Assembly: GCF_013425525.1 (NCBI RefSeq) | Contig: NZ_JACCKA010000024.1 | Location: forward strand, 79,586-143,585 | Length of the DNA: 64,000 nucleotides | Direction: 5' to 3' | From: Luteimonas salinisoli | GTDB taxonomy: Bacteria > Pseudomonadota > Gammaproteobacteria > Xanthomonadales > Xanthomonadaceae | In this document: in pieces, positions 55,207-64,000 of the stretch | How positions within the stretch are numbered: the stretch's first letter is position 1 | Layout: each line of letters begins with the position of its first letter | Notes under the pieces: generated by a model | The model's database searches: none | What the model was told of the DNA's origin: nothing | The model's input: only the letters and a program-made list of their open reading frames with translations | Program-made: the position numbers and the translations under genes

Positions 55207-56976
55207 TCAAACCACGGATCCGTGCTGCCGCAATTGATTATGCATCAACGAAAAGTACAGTCCCTCGCGATCATTGATCAGATCTGCGTGCCTACCTTCT
55301 TGAACCAGGCGACCATGGTTCATGACAAGAACACGATCAGCATTGGTAATTGTGGAATAACGGTGAGCAATTATGATCGTTGTCCGCCCCCTCATCAGGA
55401 GCTTCAATGCTTCCTGCACTTGCTGCTCTGAAGCCGAATCCAATGCGCTAGTCGCTTCATCGAGTATCAGTATCCTTGGGTCTCGCAATAGCGCGCGGGC
55501 GATCGCGATACGCTGCTTCTGCCCACCAGATAGTTGGACGCCGCGCTCGCCCACGATAGTTTCGTAGCCATCCTTGAATCGGCTGATGAATTCATGTGCG
55601 TTCGCCAATCGAGCCGCATTCCTCACCTCAGCCAAGCCAACGTCTCGTTCGCTTACAGCAAAAGCAATATTCTCAAAAATACTTCCCGAGAAAAGCGAAG
55701 GTTCCTGTTCGACGATTGCGATACTTTCTCTGATGTCCTGAACATCCAAATAGCGGGCATCAACACCATCGAACAAGATTCTACCTTCGTCCGGTGCATA
55801 GAAGCCAAGAATCATATTGGCCACCGTCGATTTTCCGGCCCCAGAAGCGCCGACCAGCGCTACTTTCTCACCAGCGACTATTGAAAAGCTGATGCCTTTG
55901 AGGGCCGGGGTATCCGGCCGTTCCGGGTATGCGAAAACGAGACGGCTGAACTCCACACTCCCTGTAAGCTTAGCGACCTGAGATGCATTCCATTCTCCAT
56001 GTGTTCCGGCCTGAATGATCTCGAAGATCCGCTCCGTCGCACCGATGGTGCGCATCCACGAGGTCCAAAAATCACTGATGGCGTTGGCGGACTCGGTGAC
56101 CATAACTGCATACAAAAGAAAAGCAGCCAGCTCACCAATAGTGAGCTGCTCATCACTAATCAACCGGGCTCCCCACCACAAGGTGACCAGCAGAGCAAGA
56201 TAAGTCAGGAAGGAAATCATGCCGCGAAAAACCGCAATCAATCGGGTGCTCGACACTAGAACAGAAAGTGCATTTCCGGTTGCATCCGCATAGCGCTTCT
56301 TGGCAACCCTTTGCTGATTGAAAGCATGCACGAGTCGGATGTTCGAGAAGTGCTCGTATGCCACCTTCCCGCAGTCTGCCAAGCCGTCCTGAACTTCCTT
56401 TGCGCGTACGCGATAGCTCTTGCCTGCTCTTTTCCCGAGGTAGATCCCGACGGGCATGAAAACCGCAAGGATCAGACTCAATGCAGGAGAGGTATAGAGC
56501 ATCATCACACCCCCTCCCGCGAGGACGCAAAAGGAGCGTAGCGAGATCGCAGCCCCCATCGTCAATGTGCCGTGCAGTATTTCCACATCCGAGCTCAAGC
56601 GGTTGGTCAATTCTCCGACATTGTGTTTGTCATAGAAGGGGACACCTTGATTGATGAGCGCAGCAAAGAGCAGGCGCCGTATCCGCGTGACTATCATGTG
56701 CCCCGTGGATTCGAGAAGGTAGTAGCGCAACGCCGTTGCAATGGCATGCACTACCAGAACACACAGCATGATCACAGCCAGCGTGCTGTACCAGTCACCG
56801 CTTTTACCGGCAGCGATATTATCGATGAAGCTGGATAGCACCTTCGGGTAAGCCAGTTGCGCTGACACCGTCAGCACCATGAAAAACAAGCCGAAGGCAA
56901 GACGCCCAGCAAACGGCTTCAAGATAGCCAGACGCTGCAGATGCGGATTGTCCATCCATTTCGGATCGGTGATCAC
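55207..56976 (-). CDS. ABC exporter (fused permease-ATPase), RiPP operon
   Basis: The 589-residue half-transporter has six membrane helices (about 25-310) and a C-terminal nucleotide-binding domain with Walker A VGASGAGKST, signature LSGGQKQRIAIAR, Walker B ILILDEATSALD and the H-loop IIAHRYST. There is no N-terminal C39 peptidase, so leader removal must be done by another protein. It is the last gene of the operon; the GTG start overlaps the redoxin stop. Its job is probably export of the modified peptide, as in lasso and graspetide systems. Lipid A-type MsbA relatives are an alternative, but the context favours peptide export. Confidence 0.9.
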   Translation of the reverse strand: MITDPKWMDNPHLQRLAILKPFAGRLAFGLFFMVLTVSAQLAYPKVLSSFIDNIAAGKSGDWYSTLAVIMLCVLVVHAIATALRYYLLESTGHMIVTRIRRLLFAALINQGVPFYDKHNVGELTNRLSSDVEILHGTLTMGAAISLRSFCVLAGGGVMMLYTSPALSLILAVFMPVGIYLGKRAGKSYRVRAKEVQDGLADCGKVAYEHFSNIRLVHAFNQQRVAKKRYADATGNALSVLVSSTRLIAVFRGMISFLTYLALLVTLWWGARLISDEQLTIGELAAFLLYAVMVTESANAISDFWTSWMRTIGATERIFEIIQAGTHGEWNASQVAKLTGSVEFSRLVFAYPERPDTPALKGISFSIVAGEKVALVGASGAGKSTVANMILGFYAPDEGRILFDGVDARYLDVQDIRESIAIVEQEPSLFSGSIFENIAFAVSERDVGLAEVRNAARLANAHEFISRFKDGYETIVGERGVQLSGGQKQRIAIARALLRDPRILILDEATSALDSASEQQVQEALKLLMRGRTTIIIAHRYSTITNADRVLVMNHGRLVQEGRHADLINDREGLYFSLMHNQLRQHGSVV

Positions 56977-57536
56977 ACGGCTCCCGCTCGGACCTCGTTC
57001 ATTTCATCTATCTGGGAGCAAAAGCTGAGCCAGTTCTCGTCGCCGATATTTCCAGCCGCTTCCACCTCGCCCAGGTGGTTGACGAAAAGATAGCTGGGAG
57101 ACGCCCACGTTGGATTCAACGCCTTGTAGTCCTTGCGACTAACACGGAGCGTGATCGATGCTACGTCAGTCCCCCGCAGGAATCTCTTGAGCCGCCATGC
57201 CGGCTCCTCGCTGACCAGCCACATACCTAAACCGAATCCACGCGATGAGTGCAGCAGGCGATCGATCTCCGGGAGCGTATCGCCGCACTTCGGACACTTG
57301 CTGAACAGAAAGAGTAGAACGATCGCCTCCTCAGCAGGCGCAATGGAAACATCATCTCCTGTAACCAGTGCTTGCGCGCGCACCGTAGGCAACCTCTCAC
57401 CTACCGGCAGAAGAAATGACGCAGCCCGACCTACTGGTGCTTTTCTTACCAGGCGAAGCAGATAAAGGGTCAGTTTTAGATTCAGAACGACACCGAGCGA
57501 TAGAACAATGAGAGCTATATGGATCATAGACTCCAC
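56973..57536 (-). CDS. Membrane-anchored thioredoxin-like protein, MauD type
   Basis: The 187-residue protein has one N-terminal membrane helix (IHIALIVLSLGVVLNLKLTLYLLRLV) and an extracytoplasmic redoxin fold with the active site CPKC in LFLFSKCPKCGDTLPEIDRLL, then NPTWASPSYLFVNHLGEVEAAG with the cis-proline region. This is the plan of MauD, which with MauE supports disulfide formation in methylamine dehydrogenase. The start is GTG in TAGTG, one base overlapping the mauE-like stop; ATG at 57527 is an alternative. It probably oxidises or proof-reads the cysteines of the operon peptide. Confidence 0.8.
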   Translation of the reverse strand: MESMIHIALIVLSLGVVLNLKLTLYLLRLVRKAPVGRAASFLLPVGERLPTVRAQALVTGDDVSIAPAEEAIVLLFLFSKCPKCGDTLPEIDRLLHSSRGFGLGMWLVSEEPAWRLKRFLRGTDVASITLRVSRKDYKALNPTWASPSYLFVNHLGEVEAAGNIGDENWLSFCSQIDEMNEVRAGAV

Positions 57537-58066
57537 TACTCGAGCCCGTCCGCCACAAGTGTGGCTATCTCGTGGAATTCTACGGCAATGACCGTAGGGA
57601 TCAGCGACAGGGCTGCAACCAACAAGCCTGTTTCCAGGCTCAGCCCTGCTGATTCATCTGCGGCGAACAGGTAGAAAAAGATGCAGGCTATCAGCGCCAG
57701 ATTCCGCGCCAAGTCGTATCCCGACACCGGTCGCGCCGCTTCGCCGAAGCAACTACATTTAACAGCCCCATCCTTCAGGAACTTGAAGGAAATGAGCCCG
57801 GTGAAAATACACAGCATGATCAACGCCGATACCATGCCCGGGTAGGCGCTCCTATTGCTCACGAGAATAGTCAAGGCGACCAACACCTCGGCGATGATAG
57901 TTAAAGGTGCAATCGCCGCGCTCAATCCAGCACTCAAACCGAATGATTCACTCAAATTGCCGCGGAAATCCTTGTAAAACCTTATCTTCCCCAGGCCGGC
58001 AAGGAGCAAGAAAAACGCGGCGAAAAAACGGAACACTTCCGAAAGGTAGGCCGCAAACGTCATCAC
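57536..58066 (-). CDS. MauE/DoxX-like membrane protein
   Basis: The 176-residue protein has four hydrophobic helices and a KCSCFGE segment after helix 3 (VKCSCFGEAA, about residue 105), the CxCFG motif of MauE-type membrane redox proteins that exchange electrons with a periplasmic thioredoxin. KIRFYKDFRGNL-like text after helix 1 is also typical. The ATG overlaps the protease gene stop (ATGA). Together with the next gene it forms a redox pair for exported thiols. Confidence 0.82.
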   Translation of the reverse strand: MMTFAAYLSEVFRFFAAFFLLLAGLGKIRFYKDFRGNLSESFGLSAGLSAAIAPLTIIAEVLVALTILVSNRSAYPGMVSALIMLCIFTGLISFKFLKDGAVKCSCFGEAARPVSGYDLARNLALIACIFFYLFAADESAGLSLETGLLVAALSLIPTVIAVEFHEIATLVADGLE

Positions 58067-58947
58067 GAAATCTCGACTTCGACCCAGCTCGGCGCAAGGC
58101 CGTTGGGACGCCGCTTGCGCAGTTTCATCCCGGAGCGGGATCCTATCACTGCGTCGAACCAGTCATCACCCTCCGATTCACGCACTCCCCCACCGATCCT
58201 TGCTTGCAGACACTTGGAAATCTCCCATGCCGAATCTTCGACGTCCGGTAGAGAACGAAGCTTGAGTCCTATTTCAGCCAAGTCTTCGCGCGCGAGAGCA
58301 TAACTGTGCGAGTGATAGCCGAACATCAACTGTTTTATTATCTTCGACCGTGCAGCTTCGCTCGCGTCTGGAAGCTGGAATCGCAGAAGTTCTTCACCAA
58401 TCTGCAGCATCTCCAGTGTCGTTCTATAGAACGCCGTCAGGGTAGGGGGAAATATACTGTTGCACAGGAGACCCAATGACTGGATTCGCGCTTCATCGGA
58501 ACTCACGCCAAACCAATCGCTGCACATCTCGCCGAACAGCCTGATGTCCTGACATGAAAATACCGCTGGACCGGCTCCATCTGCGCTACCGTGCAAATGA
58601 GGATCTATCGGAGAAAAAATAGCGAGATCGCCTGCGATTATTTCGTCGGCCGACAGCGCCAGCAGTGTCGCTGAAGATTCACATCGAAAAGGAACTATGA
58701 AGGCCAGGTGGTCTGTGAATCGACGCAGTAACCGCGCGATTCTTCTGACATCGTTGACAACACCGCCGCGACCTTGAAGCAGCACATCCAAGCGCGGAAC
58801 TCGGCCGATACTGCGACACTGCTCATACAGCTCTGGCAGCAGTTCGATCTCGAGATGCGATGCAGCAAGAATCAACAAGCGGCTTCCACGAAGCGCTTCC
58901 AGACATTCCAGTTGCTTCAGTACGGGAAATGCGCTGGCCTGCGTCAC
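58063..58947 (-). CDS. SDH-family Clp-fold serine protease
   Basis: The 294-residue protein resembles the SDH_sah/SppA-like Clp-fold family. DVLLQGRGGVVNDVRRIARLLRRF (about 54-77) corresponds to the oxyanion glycine loop. Then IVPFRCESSATLLALSADEI supplies the likely nucleophile S91, and LAIFSPIDPHLHG is the typical segment after it. The C-terminal half is helical, with SDEARIQSLG and KIIKQLMFGYHSHSYALAREDL. In this operon it is the best candidate for the leader peptidase or a quality-control protease. The start overlaps the ATP-grasp stop (ATGA). No signal peptide is seen, so it is cytoplasmic. Confidence 0.72.
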   Translation of the reverse strand: MTQASAFPVLKQLECLEALRGSRLLILAASHLEIELLPELYEQCRSIGRVPRLDVLLQGRGGVVNDVRRIARLLRRFTDHLAFIVPFRCESSATLLALSADEIIAGDLAIFSPIDPHLHGSADGAGPAVFSCQDIRLFGEMCSDWFGVSSDEARIQSLGLLCNSIFPPTLTAFYRTTLEMLQIGEELLRFQLPDASEAARSKIIKQLMFGYHSHSYALAREDLAEIGLKLRSLPDVEDSAWEISKCLQARIGGGVRESEGDDWFDAVIGSRSGMKLRKRRPNGLAPSWVEVEIS

Positions 58948-59939
58948 GCGCCCTCCTTGAGCAAGGTGCGCACCACAGCTTCAAGCATCTTGAATTCTGG
59001 AACCAGCTGCTCGACGTAGAGGAATTGTCCAGCTGGATTGTTTTCCAGGAAGACGTACTCGCCATCCGGCGTAACGATGAGATCAATGGCGCTGTATGTA
59101 AGTCCGTAGCTCCTGACAAGATCGAGGCAGCGCGCCTCGATTTCAGGCGGGAGAATTGTCGGTTCGTAAGCAATTTCCGCCGACATGTCGCGCGAGTCGA
59201 TGGTTGTTCTCGGGTCATCCTGAGAGTGGATCATGGCCGCGAACACATGATCGCCAATGACCGTTATTCGTAGCTCATGATGTTTGTCGACGTATTCTTG
59301 GAACTGGCAAGCCAGCTCTTTGACTGAGCCGAGGATGCTCGTCATGTCATCGGTGATGACCGTCGTCGTGACGCCATCCGAGACACGGTCACCCGACTCG
59401 ACATCATAAGCACAAAGATCAGGCGTCGACATGGATTTGAATACCATGTTGCCCTGTATGGAATTCTTGAATGATCTGGCCTTCCGGGGCGAATTCGTGA
59501 TGATCGAATCCGGTACGCGGAATCCGATTCTCGCCGCACGCTGCAATTGCTCGCCTTTCCACATGGCACCACGCAGGGCGACAGGATGGCTCATCCAGTA
59601 GCAGTCCAGCGTGTACAAGAGGCCGAATAAAGCCTGCTCGCTTTCTCGCTCGGCGTAAGCGAGTTCCTGGCTCGTCAGATTCTCGCTTAAGAATGAAAAC
59701 TTCGCCGGCTTCCTGTTCCAAACGGAGCCGACCTCTCTCAAATCGATCAGCTCGCCGGACGGCAGATGGCGCATCTGGTTGAATAAAATGCCCGACTTGA
59801 ATGTCTGGCAAAACTCATAGTCGCGAGGGAAGCAGTCGAGGTTCAAGCGAAAAAGTCGACCGCCTTCGGCGCGAAATACGGGTTCAGCCAGGTCCACATG
59901 CAAATCTGCGCTGTGCGTGATCGCCAAAGTCCTTTTCAT
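58944..59939 (-). CDS. ATP-grasp peptide ligase, MvdC/MvdD-like
   Basis: The 331-residue enzyme matches the ATP-grasp ligases that macrocyclise graspetides (microviridin MvdC/MvdD, PsnB). Shared features are EVGSVWNRKPAKF (73-81, like the VWYRR motif), the MSHPVALRGAMWKGEQLQRAARIGFRVPDSIITN stretch with the NKxxQL-like helix, TVITDDM, the HELRITVIGDHVFAAMIHS strand pair, DSRDMSAEI, and FLENNPAGQFLY near the end with metal-binding Glu/Asn residues. These enzymes form ester or amide bonds between Asp/Glu and Thr/Ser/Lys side chains. The start at 59939 follows a perfect hairpin. Confidence 0.82.
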   Translation of the reverse strand: MKRTLAITHSADLHVDLAEPVFRAEGGRLFRLNLDCFPRDYEFCQTFKSGILFNQMRHLPSGELIDLREVGSVWNRKPAKFSFLSENLTSQELAYAERESEQALFGLLYTLDCYWMSHPVALRGAMWKGEQLQRAARIGFRVPDSIITNSPRKARSFKNSIQGNMVFKSMSTPDLCAYDVESGDRVSDGVTTTVITDDMTSILGSVKELACQFQEYVDKHHELRITVIGDHVFAAMIHSQDDPRTTIDSRDMSAEIAYEPTILPPEIEARCLDLVRSYGLTYSAIDLIVTPDGEYVFLENNPAGQFLYVEQLVPEFKMLEAVVRTLLKEGA

Positions 59940-59969
59940 TCCGAGCTCGCGCGGGGCACATGAACGAGA

Positions 59970-59995
59970 ACAGCCTTGCCGTACGGCAAGGCTGT
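59970..59995 (-). terminator. Perfect 26-nt hairpin between peptide gene and enzymes
   Basis: ACAGCCTTGCC and GGCAAGGCTGT pair around GTAC (26-nt perfect palindrome), 16 nt after the stop of the peptide gene. Only a weak TTCTCGTTC flank follows on the minus strand. It is better read as a partial terminator or processing hairpin that makes the peptide message more abundant than the enzyme message, a common design in RiPP clusters. Confidence 0.6.
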
Positions 59996-60010
59996 CACTT
60001 CAGCGGTAAA

Positions 60011-60187
60011 TCAACAGTACATACCACCATCCGGGTCCCACTTGCTCGGCCCAATTGCCAGCCAGGTGGTGCACCCGGCTACGGAAACGCTATCACGAAC
60101 TTTCCATTGCGCCTGGGGCTTAAGACCTTCTTCTTTCTGCTTCGCCAGCTTGAACGCGAACAATTTCACTTCCTTCTGCTTCTCCAT
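60011..60187 (-). CDS. Putative RiPP precursor peptide (58 residues)
   Basis: This short gene encodes 58 residues directly upstream of the ATP-grasp gene. AAGGAG lies 7 bp before the ATG at 60187, and a promoter lies further upstream. The N-terminal half is Lys/Glu-rich and helical (MEKQKEVKLFAFKLAKQKEE); its LFAFKLA core recalls the amphipathic leader helix PFFARFL of microviridins, though loosely. The C-terminal half is unlike a globular protein: Asp32, Ser33, Ser35, Cys39, Thr40, Thr41, Trp42, Ser48, Lys49, Trp50, Asp51, Asp53 and a terminal Cys58. Thr/Ser/Lys with Asp are the groups an ATP-grasp would link; two cysteines fit the redox pair encoded downstream. No homologue is known to me. 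Confidence 0.75.
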   Translation of the reverse strand: MEKQKEVKLFAFKLAKQKEEGLKPQAQWKVRDSVSVAGCTTWLAIGPSKWDPDGGMYC

Positions 60188-60220
60188 GAGCCTACTCCTT
60201 GACGTTGACTAAATTGCAGG

Positions 60221-60238
60221 TCGCCGCTATAGCGGCGA
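60221..60238. promoter_or_regulatory. 18-bp perfect palindrome at the RiPP operon start
   Basis: TCGCCGCTATAGCGGCGA is a perfect palindrome 5 bp downstream of the -10 element, at the expected transcription start. It could be an operator or a 5-prime stabilising hairpin. Confidence 0.55.
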
Positions 60239-60242
60239 TCCG

Positions 60243-60272
60243 ATACTAGGATTTAAATTTCGATAGTGTCAA
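60243..60272 (-). promoter_or_regulatory. Sigma70-like promoter of the RiPP operon
   Basis: On the minus strand TTGACA (60267-60272), 18 bp of A/T-rich spacer and TAGTAT (60243-60248) precede the peptide gene; the ATG is 56 bp further on. The -35 is perfect. Confidence 0.7.
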
Positions 60273-60782
60273 GCTTCCGCCTTCGGAAATGCACGCGCCG
60301 TCCGACAACGGAACGTCGGGTCGAGCTGAGGCACGCCCATTGCCGGGCCTCTCGTGGAGAAAATGGAGAAGTTGAGCGGTCGAGGATTCGTCTGCGGTGG
60401 TTCGGCCACGCGTGATGACGGTCGGTCGCGCTCCAGGCTATCCGGCACGCTGGCGCCGGTGACTACCGCGCCGTTCGCGGACAACGTAGTTCCCGCCGCA
60501 GCCGACGGACCAATACCGGGATCTCATCGGCAGTCGCCTCACGGTCGCGTCCTGCGCATCCGCACATTCGCGCCGCGCCGGTATTCGAACGAGCCAGGCA
60601 TCTTCTTTGTTCCAGGCTCAGGTGGAGCTACCCTGCCCCGGCCCGTGGATGGCGCGCCGACATTTGCTGCCGGCAGCAGGACAGTTGCGCCTGGAGGGTG
60701 GGCAAAACCGCCAGGACGCGCCGGGAGCGGCACAATGAGCTGCCGGACGAGGCGATCCTGACGTGGGGGACTGAAATGGCGC
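60273..60782. other. Intergenic region without a convincing gene
   Basis: A 135-codon plus-strand frame (60354-60761) is open, but its text is Gly/Arg/Ser/Pro-rich with no ribosome site or motif. I treat it as non-coding. The composition shifts back to core-like GC across this gap, which marks the right edge of the accessory region. Confidence 0.5.
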
Positions 60783-63898
<3,116 letters not shown>

Positions 63899-63902
<4 letters not shown>

Positions 63903-64000
63903 CCGAACCACCCGTGCAGCATCCAGCCGCCCTGCTCGCCCGGCGGCGCGTACACCCAGGCCTGCTGGCCCTGGCGGGTGGCGATGCGGTAGTAGTCGCG
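63899..64000 (-). CDS. imuB: ImuB-like Y-family polymerase, C-terminal end (partial)
   Basis: Only the last 33 codons lie in the window: [20 protein letters not shown] and a tail ending GWMLHGWFG. This is the typical C-terminus of ImuB, which lacks polymerase activity but recruits ImuC through the beta clamp. The stop TGA overlaps the imuC ATG (ATGA). The rest of the gene lies beyond position 64000. Confidence 0.85.

Noticed and set aside
55207..56976. MsbA-type lipid flippase
   Set aside because: The fold is shared, but the gene is the last member of an overlapping operon with a peptide gene and modifying enzymes, which makes peptide export more likely. It is kept as an alternative only.
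60354..60761. 135-codon plus frame between the RiPP operon and imuC
   Set aside because: Low-complexity text with no motif or start signal. It begins after the RiPP promoter and probably is non-coding.

Overview
The window reads as a chromosomal segment of a high-GC gammaproteobacterium of the Xanthomonadaceae/Lysobacteraceae (Lysobacter, Luteimonas or Pseudoxanthomonas-like). This rests on the gene content and order (hppD/hmgA with a MarR regulator, kynA, an AbgT transporter, a long TrpRS, birA-coaX-SPOR protein-tRNA-Thr, a phoPQ-like pair, dusA, imuB-imuC) and on very GC-rich codon use. The genus is an inference.

Core part, about 1-47.2 kb. Housekeeping genes (yegS, rpe, purC) and small membrane proteins are followed by a complete Mrp-type cation/proton antiporter operon with a fused A/B subunit (6745-12559). 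Next come tyrosine catabolism (hmgA, hppD, divergent marR), three carriers (MFS, YfcC-like, AbgT), tryptophan 2,3-dioxygenase, a large secreted multidomain nuclease, a 2-oxoacid dehydrogenase operon (E1 alpha, E1 beta, E2), a secreted M23 peptidase, trpS, arginase, tRNA-Thr(TGT), birA-coaX, a PhoPQ-like two-component system, a CtlX-like amidinohydrolase and dusA. The gaps between genes carry a dispersed element of about 108 bp with diverged inverted ends, plus a second short palindrome family.

Accessory part, about 47.2-60.3 kb. This looks like a patchwork island. It starts with a Fic protein that has an AbiEi-like N-terminal domain and is bracketed by 57-bp imperfect direct repeats. Then come an MBL-fold protein convergent with an unknown gene, a scar made of fragments of three genes, a hotdog-fold protein and a hipBA toxin-antitoxin pair with repeated operator-like sites. 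The last and most interesting part is a clearly lower-GC operon (60272 down to 55207, minus strand): a 58-residue peptide, an ATP-grasp ligase, an SDH-type Clp-fold serine protease, a MauE-like membrane protein, a membrane-anchored CxxC redoxin and an ABC exporter. I read it as an undescribed RiPP (graspetide-like) pathway whose peptide carries two cysteines. A sigma70-like promoter and an 18-bp palindrome precede the peptide gene, and a 26-nt perfect hairpin separates it from the enzymes.

After the island the core resumes with imuC (error-prone polymerase) and the 3-prime end of imuB at the window edge. The start choices, motifs and palindromes were read directly from the sequence. Family names come from recognition of conserved motifs, without any database search.
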